From NCBI GenBank assembly GCA_964407695.1, contig CAYOWQ010000001.1:1-64000 (forward strand): a DNA stretch of 64,000 bases. The letters are read 5' to 3'. A model generated the notes under the pieces. The model did no database searches, was not told the DNA's origin, and saw only the letters and a list, made by a program, of their open reading frames with translations. The first letter of the stretch is position 1, and each line of letters starts with the position of its first letter. Origin of the DNA: CAYOWQ01 sp964407695. Lineage in GTDB: Bacteria; Planctomycetota; Phycisphaerae; Phycisphaerales; SM1A02. Both the position numbers and the translations under genes were made by a program. Positions 33,896 to 42,789 of the stretch are shown piece by piece.

Positions 33896-36115
33896 ATGAG
33901 CGGTGCCTCGTCCACACCCGGCGCTTCCTCCGATCAGCTTGAGCTGATCCTGCAGCATGTTGACGCTCTTCCCACGCTGGGAGCGGTGGTTGCGCGCCTT
34001 CTGGCGATGACCTCGAGCGCAGAGGCATCGGCGTCCGACGTCGTCAAGCTCATCGAGACCGACCCGTCCCTGACCGGACGGGTCCTTCGCGCCTGCCGTC
34101 GAAGTGAACGGGGCCGAGCCCTCAAGATCGGCACCGTCGAGCGCGCGGTCGTTCTCATGGGGTTTGAAGCGGTTCGGGCGGCAGCCCTGTCTGTCCAGGT
34201 TTTCGAAGTCCTCGATCACCGGCAGGGCCAGGCGGGGAGCGAGGGGTTCGACCGCATCCGTTTCTGGCGGCATTGCGTGGCGACGGCCGTGCTCGCGGAG
34301 CGCATCGCCACGCGAAAACGTTCGCTCGCCGTCGATCGCGGCGAGGCCTTCACCGCCGGCCTGCTTCACGACCTGGGACACCTGGCGCTGCATGCCGTGC
34401 TCCCCCAGACGTATGAGCGTATCGCCACGCGATCGGAGCAATTCCTGCGGCCGATGGATGAATCCTGTTCCCGCATCATCGGCATGGATACTCATGCCAT
34501 CGGTAAGCGACTTGGTGAACGATGGGGGCTTCCAACCCGGCTGATCGAGACTATCTGGCTCAACGGGCAGGTTGCGGAAGCGTTTCCCGAATCGTCGCCC
34601 CGCGCCTTGATCAGCATGGTGACCCTGGCGGATGCCCTGGCGCGAAAGGTGCACCTCGCGCCGCGCGGTCAGGCGCCGAATGACGAACTGCTGCGGGCGC
34701 ATGCAGCGCAACTGGAGATCTCCGAGTCCGAGTGCGAGCAGTTGGCCGAGGGCGTCCATGAGGAGGTTGCCCATCGGGCCGCAGGCCTTGGGCTCGACGA
34801 TCAACCACCCACCGAAGTTCTCTTGGACGCTCTTGCTCGAGCCAACGAGCTGCTGGCTCGACATGCCGAGACCCGTCCCAATGAACGCAGGTCCTCGAAG
34901 ATCGCGCTACCGCCGGTCGAAGAAATTCGAAGTCTCTACGCCTCGACTCTTCAAGCCACCAGCATTCATGAGGCCATTCGGGCCGCCGGGTCGAGTGCCG
35001 CTCGCTCGTTCGGCGGCCGGCTCACAGCCGCCATTTTCTCGCGATTGGACGATGTCTTTGCCGTTGTTCAGACCTTCGACGAGCGCGGAGCGACCCTGAC
35101 CACATCAAAGATTCCTCCTGACGATTTCAACTCGCTGGGCGAGGCTCCCGTTCAACCCATCTCGAAGAATCCCGATCGCTGGGCCGCATGGATAGGTCGA
35201 AAGGCCGATCGCCGGGCGATCGCGGTCCGTATCGCCTTCGACTCATGGACGGCGGCCTTTGCCATCGAGGAGCCACGGACGGCTCCGGCGGAATCATCGC
35301 TGCAGTTTCTCATCGAACAATGGAGGCTCACGATCGAGGTCGCCGCCCGGCACGAGCGGTCGTCAGCGCTGTCAGAACAGTTGGTGCTGGCCAATCGAAG
35401 GCTCGCCGCCACTCGGGATGAACTGGTCCGCAAACAGGCCATGGCTTCGCTCGGAGAGATGACCTGCGGAGTGGCCCATGAATTCAACAATCCGCTCACC
35501 GTGATCTCGTCGAGAGCGCAACTCGTGCGCGAAAACGCCGACGACCCTGATCAGCGCATCCAACTGCTCGAGATTATCAGGCAGGCCCAGCGGCTCAGCG
35601 ACATGGTGAGCGCCCTCAACGAGATCTCGCGACCCCTCAATCTCACGCGAATGAATGTCGACGCCACCGACTGGCTCCGACGCGTCGTGGCGCAAGTCGA
35701 TCAGCCGGATCGAATTGCGGTGCATGTGCCCGCCGCCGCACGGCAGGTCCGGATTGATCCCCGGCTGATGTCCGAAGTCATTGAGGAACTTGTTCAAAAC
35801 GCGCGTGATGCAGATCCGAACGGAAAGATCGCCATCCTCGTTCAATCCGACCCTCTGGATGGTCGATGGATGCTTCGCCTGGCGGATGATGGCCCGGGCC
35901 TGTCTGAACGCGGACTGGCCCATGCCTTCGATCCGTTCTTCAGCGAAAAGCCCGCCGGCCGCAAGATGGGCCTCGGGCTCGCTCGGGCCCGACGAATCGT
36001 CGAAGCCCACGGCGGAGAGCTTTCGCTGCAGAACCGATCACCGCGCGGCGCGGTGGCCACCATCCGGCTCCCGCAGCCGCGCCTGTCAGGCCGGTTGCGC
36101 GTCGCTGCGGCGTAG
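33896..36115 (+). CDS. HDOD-domain histidine kinase
   Basis: 739 residues, soluble. Residues about 13-220 form an HDOD domain, an HD-like metal-poor regulatory fold ('ALPTLGAVVARLLAM', 'LIETDPSLTGRVLRACR', 'FTAGLLHDLGHLALHAV'). A middle GAF-like region (about 340-500) follows. The kinase part has an H-box with His528 ('SLGEMTCGVAHEFNNPL'), an N-box ('EVIEELVQNARDADP') and G-boxes ('DDGPGL', 'GLGLARARRIVEAHGG'). HDOD domains occur in signalling and stress responses. The gene lies between two receiver proteins and is probably the kinase for the upstream HTH regulator. Fusion of HDOD with a histidine kinase is uncommon. Confidence 0.87.
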   Translation: MSGASSTPGASSDQLELILQHVDALPTLGAVVARLLAMTSSAEASASDVVKLIETDPSLTGRVLRACRRSERGRALKIGTVERAVVLMGFEAVRAAALSVQVFEVLDHRQGQAGSEGFDRIRFWRHCVATAVLAERIATRKRSLAVDRGEAFTAGLLHDLGHLALHAVLPQTYERIATRSEQFLRPMDESCSRIIGMDTHAIGKRLGERWGLPTRLIETIWLNGQVAEAFPESSPRALISMVTLADALARKVHLAPRGQAPNDELLRAHAAQLEISESECEQLAEGVHEEVAHRAAGLGLDDQPPTEVLLDALARANELLARHAETRPNERRSSKIALPPVEEIRSLYASTLQATSIHEAIRAAGSSAARSFGGRLTAAIFSRLDDVFAVVQTFDERGATLTTSKIPPDDFNSLGEAPVQPISKNPDRWAAWIGRKADRRAIAVRIAFDSWTAAFAIEEPRTAPAESSLQFLIEQWRLTIEVAARHERSSALSEQLVLANRRLAATRDELVRKQAMASLGEMTCGVAHEFNNPLTVISSRAQLVRENADDPDQRIQLLEIIRQAQRLSDMVSALNEISRPLNLTRMNVDATDWLRRVVAQVDQPDRIAVHVPAAARQVRIDPRLMSEVIEELVQNARDADPNGKIAILVQSDPLDGRWMLRLADDGPGLSERGLAHAFDPFFSEKPAGRKMGLGLARARRIVEAHGGELSLQNRSPRGAVATIRLPQPRLSGRLRVAAA

Positions 36116-36160
36116 GCGAAGCGAACCAGTTTGGAGATCACCGGATGGAGCGAGCTTCGA

Positions 36161-37288
36161 ATGGACCCCGCGAATCACGAGCCGACCGAACCCGTTCATG
36201 CCGAGCATCAGCGCGTCGGTTGCATTCTGCTCGCAGCACGTGATCAGGACCTCACCCAACGCATCGCAACCGTCCTGCAGACCGAGGGATACCAGGTCGA
36301 GCACTGCTCGGCCACGGCCCCCGCGGCCGCCGCGCTGCTCGCACGCCACTTTGATCTGGTGCTCCTTGATCCATCCATGTCCGACGGCGACAGCATGGAA
36401 CTGGTTCGCCTGAGCCAGCGGCTCGCCTCCGCACCCAAGGCGGTCCTCATCTCTGCCCGTGCCAGTTTCGACCGTGCGGTCGACGGCATGCGCAATGGCG
36501 CCATCGACTACATACGACTTCCCTGCGAGGACGACGAAGTGCTCAAGCGGGTCGCCGCCGCAATCGGTCGCGGCCAACTCGACAAGGAGCGGGAACAACG
36601 TCTCGTGCGCCTCAAGCGCATCTGTCGCAAGCTCAACACCGCCCGACACGAAATCTCAGCCCAGGTCGACACCTTGTGCAGCGATCTGGCCGCCGCGTAC
36701 CGCGAGATGACCGACCAGATGCAGGAGGTGGCGACGGCCAGCGAGTTCCGAACCCTGCTCCGGCAGGAGCTCGACGTCGAAAGCATGCTGCGCACCGCCC
36801 TTGAATACATTCTGACCAAGACCGGTCCCACCAATGCCGCAGTCTTTCTGCCCGGCCCCTGCGGCGAATGGAATCTCGGCGCCTATGTGAACTACGACTG
36901 CCCGCGCGAAACAGCCAGCGTGCTGCTCGATCACCTTGGAGCCACCCTCTGCCCGATCATGGAGGAGGAAACCGAGATGGTGCGCTTCGACGACGCATCG
37001 CGATTCGCCGAGTGGATCGGAATCGAAAGCGCTGTCATCGCCGATAGCCAGGTGGTTTCATTCTCCGCTCGCCACGAGGACGAGACCATGGCGATCATCG
37101 TCATGTTCCGCCGGCCGGGCGAGCCGTTTGGCGAGGATCTCGCCAGCCTGCTCGATATGCTGCGAGGAATCTTCGCGGATCAACTCGCCACCATCATCCG
37201 AATTCACCACCGCGCCGCACCCTCCTGGCCCGATGAAGCGATCGACGACGACGCCGAATTTGATGGCGATTACGGCCTCGCTGCCTGA
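36161..37288 (+). CDS. Degenerate receiver-coiled coil-GAF protein
   Basis: About 375 residues from the ATG at 36161 (in-frame TTG at 36131). The first 120 residues have a receiver fold and keep the phospho-Asp position ('LVLLDPSMSDGD'), but the usual Asp pair is replaced ('ILLAARDQD') and the conserved Lys-Pro reads 'RLP', so ordinary phosphotransfer is doubtful. A helical stretch follows ('RLVRLKRICRKLNTARHEIS'), then a GAF-like domain ('ESMLRTALEYILTKTGPTNA') and an acidic tail. It follows the HDOD kinase by 45 bases and may act as a scaffold or non-phosphorylated input to it (inference). Confidence 0.78.
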   Translation: MDPANHEPTEPVHAEHQRVGCILLAARDQDLTQRIATVLQTEGYQVEHCSATAPAAAALLARHFDLVLLDPSMSDGDSMELVRLSQRLASAPKAVLISARASFDRAVDGMRNGAIDYIRLPCEDDEVLKRVAAAIGRGQLDKEREQRLVRLKRICRKLNTARHEISAQVDTLCSDLAAAYREMTDQMQEVATASEFRTLLRQELDVESMLRTALEYILTKTGPTNAAVFLPGPCGEWNLGAYVNYDCPRETASVLLDHLGATLCPIMEEETEMVRFDDASRFAEWIGIESAVIADSQVVSFSARHEDETMAIIVMFRRPGEPFGEDLASLLDMLRGIFADQLATIIRIHHRAAPSWPDEAIDDDAEFDGDYGLAA

Positions 37289-37363
37289 TTCCAGGATTCT
37301 TCGCATCCCTCCAATCGAGATATCTCGCGCATCAGCGACCTAAGCTTGGGGTGAGGTAACCCC

Positions 37364-38014
37364 ATGACCATGATGCTCCTCGATGCCGAAGCGACCGGAT
37401 GGGATGCTTCCAAGCAGGAATACGTCCTCCCTCCGCTGCCCTACGACTACAACGCCCTCGAACCGTACATCGATGAGCAGACCATGCGTCTGCATCACGA
37501 CAAACATCACGCTGGTTATGTCACCGGCCTCAACAAGGCCCTCGCCGGTCTGAAAGAAGTGCGCGAAGGCAAGCGCCCCGCCGCCGAGGTGCAGGCGCTC
37601 TCGCGCGATCTCGCCTTCCACGGATCCGGCCACGTGCTCCACACCCTGTTCTGGAACATCATGGCCCCGCCGAGCAAAGGGGTCGGTGATGAGCCCCACG
37701 GACCCATCGCCGAGCACATCGCCCGCGACTTCGGTGACTATGCCAAATTCGCCGCTCAGTTCAAAGACGCCGCAGCCAAAGTCGAGGGAAGCGGCTGGGG
37801 CATCCTCGCCCTCGAACCACTCAGCCGGAAGCTGCTGATTCTGCAGGCCGAGAAACATCAGAACCTGTCCGTATGGGGCGTGACACCGTTGCTCGCCGTC
37901 GACGTCTGGGAGCACGCCTACTACCTCAAGTATCAGAACAAGCGCGCCGACTATGTCGCCGCTTGGATGAACCTGATCAACTGGTCGGTGGTCAACGAGC
38001 GACTGACCTCCTGA
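37364..38014 (+). CDS. Fe/Mn superoxide dismutase
   Basis: 216 residues. Metal ligands: His in 'TMRLHHDKHHAGYV', His in 'FHGSGHVLHTLFW', and Asp and His in 'VDVWEHAYYLKY'. The N-terminal helices and 'GSGWGILALEP' are normal. It converts superoxide to hydrogen peroxide and oxygen in the cytoplasm. Iron and manganese forms cannot be separated by eye here. The 'FHGSGHVLHT' variant resembles some Gram-positive SodA-like enzymes. It is monocistronic or the first of a short transcript with the zinc-ribbon gene that follows. Confidence 0.95.
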   Translation: MTMMLLDAEATGWDASKQEYVLPPLPYDYNALEPYIDEQTMRLHHDKHHAGYVTGLNKALAGLKEVREGKRPAAEVQALSRDLAFHGSGHVLHTLFWNIMAPPSKGVGDEPHGPIAEHIARDFGDYAKFAAQFKDAAAKVEGSGWGILALEPLSRKLLILQAEKHQNLSVWGVTPLLAVDVWEHAYYLKYQNKRADYVAAWMNLINWSVVNERLTS

Positions 38015-38035
38015 TCCCCGGCAAGATTCCCTCGC

Positions 38036-38530
38036 ATGACGATCGATCCATCCACCGCGATGGCGTGCCCGATGTGCGGCTACGACCTCCGAGGAACCTT
38101 CGATGGTGTTGAGACATTCTCCTGCCCTGAATGCGGCCATCGGTGCAGCATCCCCACGCTTGCAGCCCGCGCAGTGCACCGAGAGCGAAGCCGGCGGACA
38201 ACATGGCTCAGCACCATCGTCGCGATGGCAGGATTTGGCGTCTTCGCGCTCGGCGGCGTCACGCTGTCGGCCCACACTCTCGGCCGCATTGATGTCCTCT
38301 TCGCCCTCGCGACCTTCGGCGGCGCCTGGGTGGCATCACTGCGCTGGCCCGAGATGACCATGGCTGAGCGCGCGGTCTACTCATCCCTGCCTTCCCTGCT
38401 GTTTATCTACTACCGATTCGGTCCCACCGAGATTTCCGGGCTGATCGTCCTGCTGCTGGATGTCGCTTGGTTCGTCGGCTACGAGGTCCGCGCCATCCGC
38501 CGCCATTTCAAGTCACTGTCCAACGCCTGA
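38036..38530 (+). CDS. Zinc-ribbon membrane protein (CGYDLRG type)
   Basis: 164 residues. The N-terminal ribbon 'CPMCGYDLRG' with 'CPECGHR' is followed by three or four helices ('TIVAMAGFGVFALGGVTL', 'VLFALATFGGAWVASL', 'AVYSSLPSLLFIYY', 'ISGLIVLLLDVAWFVGY'). No enzymatic motif. It is the cleanest member of the ribbon-plus-helix family also seen at 9602 and 17597, and such proteins are abundant in planctomycetes. The ribbon probably binds zinc on the cytoplasmic side. Start ATG, 21 bases after the superoxide dismutase stop. Confidence 0.7.
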   Translation: MTIDPSTAMACPMCGYDLRGTFDGVETFSCPECGHRCSIPTLAARAVHRERSRRTTWLSTIVAMAGFGVFALGGVTLSAHTLGRIDVLFALATFGGAWVASLRWPEMTMAERAVYSSLPSLLFIYYRFGPTEISGLIVLLLDVAWFVGYEVRAIRRHFKSLSNA

Positions 38531-38632
38531 ATTGTCGATGTCCGCAGTGCCGGCGCTGCCTGGCCGCACCCTCAGCCGTCTCGCGAGGCACATCGACCGC
38601 CCGCACCGACCGATGGCATTGCGTGGCGGCGA

Positions 38633-39397
38633 TCAATAATCGATCGACATCAGGCACAGCCCTTCCGGCGGCGCGGTGTCTCCAGCGCGCGTGCGATCCC
38701 GCGACGCCAGAATCTCCGGAATCTCGTCGGGTTCAATCCGCCCTCGACCCACCTCGATCAGCGTCCCCGCGATGATGCGGACCATGTTGTAGAGGAATCC
38801 ATTGCCCTCAATGTCCACCCGCAGCCGATGCGGTCCCTCCGCACACACCTCGCACGACGAGATCGTTCGCACCGGCGACTCCTTCAAATGCACCATGTGC
38901 GCCACGCTGGTGAAGTCGTGTGTGCCTGTGAAATGCCGCGCTGCGAGTTTCATTCGCTCGGCGTCGAGTCGATACATCGATGAACACACCGTTCGCCGGT
39001 CAAAGAGCGGAGGCCAGTGCTCCGGCGGCGGGTGATGTTCGATCGTGTACCGATATCGCTTCCGAATCGCCATGGAAATCGGATCAAAATCGTCAGCCAC
39101 GAGCCGCGCGGAGCGCACCTGCACATCTGCCGGAAGCCGGGCTGTGACGGCCAGCGGCAGCTTCTCAACCGGGATCGGCGTCGTCGATGAAAACGCCGCC
39201 ACCTGCCCCAGGGCGTGCACGCCGGCATCTGTCCGCGAAGCCCCAACCACCAGCACGGGCTCACCCACCACCCTTGAAACCACTCGATCCATCACCCCTT
39301 GCACCGTGCGCAGCGGTTCCTGCCCGGGCGGCTCCTGCCGTTGCCAGCCGTGAAAATCGGTGCCCTCGTAGGCAACGGTGAGCGCAAAGCGGGCCAT
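38633..39397 (-). CDS. truA: tRNA pseudouridine(38-40) synthase TruA
   Basis: 254 residues from the ATG at 39397. It isomerises uridines 38-40 in the anticodon stem. The catalytic Asp is in 'GASRTDAGVHALGQ'. Other family blocks are 'LTVAYEGTDFHGWQRQ', 'IRKRYRYTI', 'HDFTSVAH' and 'GNGFLYNMVRIIAGTL'. A longer frame to 39583 lacks sequence support. It diverges from the cysteine peptidase operon across a 220-base gap. Confidence 0.96.
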   Translation of the reverse strand: MARFALTVAYEGTDFHGWQRQEPPGQEPLRTVQGVMDRVVSRVVGEPVLVVGASRTDAGVHALGQVAAFSSTTPIPVEKLPLAVTARLPADVQVRSARLVADDFDPISMAIRKRYRYTIEHHPPPEHWPPLFDRRTVCSSMYRLDAERMKLAARHFTGTHDFTSVAHMVHLKESPVRTISSCEVCAEGPHRLRVDIEGNGFLYNMVRIIAGTLIEVGRGRIEPDEIPEILASRDRTRAGDTAPPEGLCLMSIDY

Positions 39398-39617
39398 GGT
39401 CGACGCGAGTGTATCGCCGGATCTCATTGCCGATAGGCACGATTCGGGCGCACCGAATTCGATCCCACGCTCGAATATCAAAAATTTCTTTTGCCGATAC
39501 TTCGGGCAATCCGGGGCAGGTGCCCTCCCGAGAGGCCGATCCGGGGCGCTCATTTGTCGAATTCCGGCCAAAGGCAGACGCACACCCTGAATTCACAGGG
39601 TGTCCAAGGAGCCCCGA
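39398..39617. promoter_or_regulatory. Divergent intergenic region between truA and the peptidase operon
   Basis: This 220-base gap must hold the promoters of truA and of the three-gene operon. I find no standard -35/-10 pair. At its right end AAGGAG (39606-39611) is the ribosome site of the peptidase gene, placing the ATG at 39618. The region 39476-39500 is locally AT-rich ('aatatcaaaaatttctttt'), a plausible promoter location. Confidence 0.3.
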
Positions 39618-41600
39618 ATGAACACTCCATTGGCCACGATTTCCGGCCTTCACTGCACCCTCCACCGAGCCCTGAATGTCCGTCCCGATACGCCCGACTT
39701 TCGCGATCGGCTCTATGAACCGGCCTTGGTCGATGTGCCGCCGACAATGTCAATCGATCGTTATCGCTCGCTTGGCGTTCCCGTGCTCGATCAGGGGACC
39801 GATGGCGCCTGCACCGGCTTCGCCCTCGCCACCGTCGCGAACGTTCTGCTCCGCATGCGCCGAACCGATCCCGACCTCACCCCCGTCAGTCCCCGCATGT
39901 TCTATGAGATGGCCCGCCGATACGACGAATGGATCGGCGAGCGCTACGAAGGCTCCAGTGCCCGCGGTGCGATGAAAGGCTGGCACAAGCATGGCGTCTG
40001 CGCAGAATCCGACTGGCCCCAGCATGCCGATCCGCACGAGGGCCTCTCCGAAATCCGCGCTCGAAGTGCCCGCAATCGTCCCCTCGGCGCCTACTTCCGC
40101 GTCGACCATCGCGACCTCGTCGCCATGCACGCCGCCATGGCGGAGGCAGGCGTCCTCTACGCCACAGCAGCCATTCACGATGGCTGGACAACGGTGGATC
40201 GCACCGGCAGAATCGCGTGGAACCGCCGCAGTATCGGCAGCCATGCCTTTGCCATCGTCGCCTACGACCGTGACGGCTTCTGGATTCAGAATTCCTGGGG
40301 CGCGTTGTGGGGCGCGGACGGCTTCGGACACCTCTCCTACGCTGATTGGCTTTCCAATGGTCACGATGGCTGGGTGGCGCGGCTCGGTGCTCCGATCGAA
40401 CTTCAAGGGACTCAGGGCGATGGTCCTCCGGCTCGCACTTCTCCAGTTGAATCACATCGTTCCATATCAAATCCACACTGGCTCGCACTCGAACCCGATG
40501 GCCGACTCAGACGTCATGGCCGGTGGGCCATGACGGTGGAAGACATCGCCCTCCTCCTCCAGCCTGGCGGCGAGTTCGATACCACCACCCGTCGCTGGGA
40601 CAGAAAGCGCATCCTCCTTATCGCGCACGGCGGTCTGACCCATGAGTCCCACGCCATCGAAAGCTTGAGCGACAGGATCCCGTCGTTGCTCAGCGAGGAA
40701 ATATTCCCAATCGGAATCGTCTGGAACTCCGATTTTCATTCGACGCTGACGAGTCTCATGCGCCGGGTCGTGCTCCACCGGCGATTGGCATCGCACCGTC
40801 GCAGCACTGGCGACGTGATGCATGAGCGGATGGATGATGCGGTGGAATGGCTGGCAAGGTCTCTCGGCGGGGCTGCGATCTGGGACCAGATGAAACGCAA
40901 CGCCCGGGCTTCGTCGGAACGGAACGATGGGGGACTGAGAATCCTGATCCGTCATCTGCTCGACCTCGTGGCGCGTGATCCGTCGATCGAGCTGCACATC
41001 GTGGGCCACAGTGCAGGCGCCATCGTCTTGAGTGCGTTCATTCGACAATTCGCGGCGATGGCCGCAGGCGCACGCCACACGATCTCCACCGCCACCCTTT
41101 GGGCTCCGGCCAACACCATCGAGGACTTCAATCAGAACGTCGCCCCATCACTCGAATCAGGCCGGCTCGGACGCCTTCACCTCTTCACGCTCACCGAGGA
41201 GGCCGAGCGGGCCGACTCGGTCGCGGGCGTCTACCTCAAGTCGATCCTCTATCTCGTGTCGAACGCTCTGGAGGTGCGGCCCGCGATTCCCGGCGTCTGC
41301 GATGGAACCCCACTTCTCGGACTTGCATCCTCGATCGAAGGCGATGCAGGCATCATGCGGCAGATCGCGCTCGGCGCATTGATCTGGACGAGTGCCCCAA
41401 CGTCAGCCAATGCCGCGCACGACGCCGCTTCACTGGCCCGCACTCACGGCGAATTCAATGCCGATGCAGCCACATGGCGTTCCCTGTATTCGATCATTCA
41501 GGGGCCTCCCGAATCGACAATTGGGGTTCCCAATCAGCGTGATTTCCGGAATAATGCGCCGATGAGCCCGACCCGAGCCTTTCTCCCGGAGCGGACATGA
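39618..41600 (+). CDS. Papain-like cysteine peptidase fused to alpha/beta-hydrolase
   Basis: 660 residues from the ATG at 39618 (AAGGAG six bases upstream decides it over a GTG at 39600). Residues about 20-260 form a C1-type papain fold: 'VLDQGTDGACTGFAL' with Cys65, 'IGSHAFAIVAYD' with His209, and 'FWIQNSWGALWG' with Asn225, a complete triad plus the oxyanion Gln. Residues about 320-580 form an alpha/beta-hydrolase: 'RILLIAHGG' and the nucleophile elbow 'HIVGHSAGAIVLS' with Ser465. There is no signal peptide, so it seems cytoplasmic. It overlaps the next gene by four bases. The fusion could cleave proteins and lipids or esters in one effector (inference). Confidence 0.82.
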   Translation: MNTPLATISGLHCTLHRALNVRPDTPDFRDRLYEPALVDVPPTMSIDRYRSLGVPVLDQGTDGACTGFALATVANVLLRMRRTDPDLTPVSPRMFYEMARRYDEWIGERYEGSSARGAMKGWHKHGVCAESDWPQHADPHEGLSEIRARSARNRPLGAYFRVDHRDLVAMHAAMAEAGVLYATAAIHDGWTTVDRTGRIAWNRRSIGSHAFAIVAYDRDGFWIQNSWGALWGADGFGHLSYADWLSNGHDGWVARLGAPIELQGTQGDGPPARTSPVESHRSISNPHWLALEPDGRLRRHGRWAMTVEDIALLLQPGGEFDTTTRRWDRKRILLIAHGGLTHESHAIESLSDRIPSLLSEEIFPIGIVWNSDFHSTLTSLMRRVVLHRRLASHRRSTGDVMHERMDDAVEWLARSLGGAAIWDQMKRNARASSERNDGGLRILIRHLLDLVARDPSIELHIVGHSAGAIVLSAFIRQFAAMAAGARHTISTATLWAPANTIEDFNQNVAPSLESGRLGRLHLFTLTEEAERADSVAGVYLKSILYLVSNALEVRPAIPGVCDGTPLLGLASSIEGDAGIMRQIALGALIWTSAPTSANAAHDAASLARTHGEFNADAATWRSLYSIIQGPPESTIGVPNQRDFRNNAPMSPTRAFLPERT

Positions 41601-42307
41601 GTGCAACCACCCCCAAAACATCTTCGGAGTCGGGCCGGATCGACGTGTTTCCGGGAACATTGATCACCTGGATCAACCGACAGATGGGTCTCGGCGAGGA
41701 GGGACGCCGTCAGATCAACCGCCACATCATGTCGGTCTATGCGTGGCCGCTCAAGGTGTACTTCCTCGGGTCCTCAGCCCGGTGGCTGGGAGAGCCGGAT
41801 GAAATCATTAACGGGTTCTTCGCCAACCGTCTCGCCCGCGAGGAGTTCCTTGAGCGCTGGCGCGAAAGCAGCATGCGCCTTCGTCGCTGGCTCATCAACG
41901 CCTTCTGTTACTACCTGATGGAAGTGCGAAAGTCGCGCAAACGCAACGATTCTCACCCCGAGCTGTCCGACGATCCCATCACCTTCTCCGGCAATCCCGA
42001 TGAAGCCGTCGATCGCGCCTTCGCGATCAGCCTCGTGCATCGCGCTATCGCCGCCGCCGCGGCACGATGCGAAGAAGAAAACCTTGCCGACCACTGGTCG
42101 GTGTTCATGCGTCACTATCTCAATGAGGAACCGTACGACTCGATCGCGCCTGATTTCAAGGTCACCGCGGCCCGTGCTGCCGTGATGGCTCGCACCGCGT
42201 CGCGGAAATTTCAGGCGGCCATTCGCGAGCTGCTCGCCGCCGACGGCGGAGGCGAGGCCCGGGTCGACGAGGAAATCGCCGCGCTCCTGGAGGCCATCCG
42301 CCCATGA
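41597..42307 (+). CDS. ECF-like RNA polymerase sigma factor (divergent)
   Basis: 236 residues. The middle resembles sigma region 2: a helix pair with 'INRHIMSVYAWPLKVYFLG', an acidic 'EPDEIINGFFANRLAREEF' matching the DLxQxFF-type core-binding segment of planctomycete ECF factors, and a Trp-rich helix. The C-terminal half ('WSVFMRHYLNEEPYDSIAPD' and following residues) resembles region 4, which reads the -35 element. The match is by pattern, not strong identity, so it may be a sigma-derived regulator. It overlaps both neighbours by four bases (ATGA), showing tight coupling with the peptidase fusion and the small downstream protein. No anti-sigma gene is evident. Confidence 0.68.
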   Translation: MSATTPKTSSESGRIDVFPGTLITWINRQMGLGEEGRRQINRHIMSVYAWPLKVYFLGSSARWLGEPDEIINGFFANRLAREEFLERWRESSMRLRRWLINAFCYYLMEVRKSRKRNDSHPELSDDPITFSGNPDEAVDRAFAISLVHRAIAAAAARCEEENLADHWSVFMRHYLNEEPYDSIAPDFKVTAARAAVMARTASRKFQAAIRELLAADGGGEARVDEEIAALLEAIRP

Positions 42308-42780
42308 ATGAAAGCATTCTGTCCTTCAAGAACGTCGATCCCGAGGCTCTGCCGCTGGCCAGCGCCAGCCGGCTTCTTCGCCTCGGCCTGACTGAACAGG
42401 ATCGTCCGGTCGATGAGCTGATTCGCCGACTCGAGGAACCGGATGGAGCCGCATGGCTCCCGCGAACGCTCGCCGCCCACGCCGGCCTTGGCGACCGGGC
42501 CCAGATCGAGACCTTCATCGCTCCCGGCGCTGATCTCAATCGGCTTCACCAACTCAAGGAATCCGGAAAGAAATCGCTGGCCCGTCATGCGAGCGGCGAT
42601 GCACGCCTCGCCGCCATCGCGCTCTACTTCCTCTCCGTCGCCGCCGCCCTGCGACATCACCAATCGTTGATCTGCAGTCGCCCCCGGGATGAAGTAACTG
42701 CCGTGCTGCTCGATCTCGCCGCAGCCACCGCCGAACCATGGTCAACCATGTTGAGCGAAGCGGCCATCGTTCGCGCCTGA
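42304..42780 (+). CDS. Small helical protein, third gene of the peptidase-sigma operon
   Basis: 158 residues, soluble, strongly helical and Ala/Leu-rich ('ALYFLSVAAALRHHQSLI', 'VLLDLAAATAEPWSTMLSE'). No family recognised and no membrane segment. Its ATG overlaps the sigma-like gene by four bases. Possible roles are a regulator of the sigma-like protein or an adaptor for the peptidase fusion; both are inferred from coupling only. It ends ten bases before a convergent methyltransferase gene. Confidence 0.65.
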   Translation: MNESILSFKNVDPEALPLASASRLLRLGLTEQDRPVDELIRRLEEPDGAAWLPRTLAAHAGLGDRAQIETFIAPGADLNRLHQLKESGKKSLARHASGDARLAAIALYFLSVAAALRHHQSLICSRPRDEVTAVLLDLAAATAEPWSTMLSEAAIVRA

Positions 42781-42789
42781 CCGGCGGAC

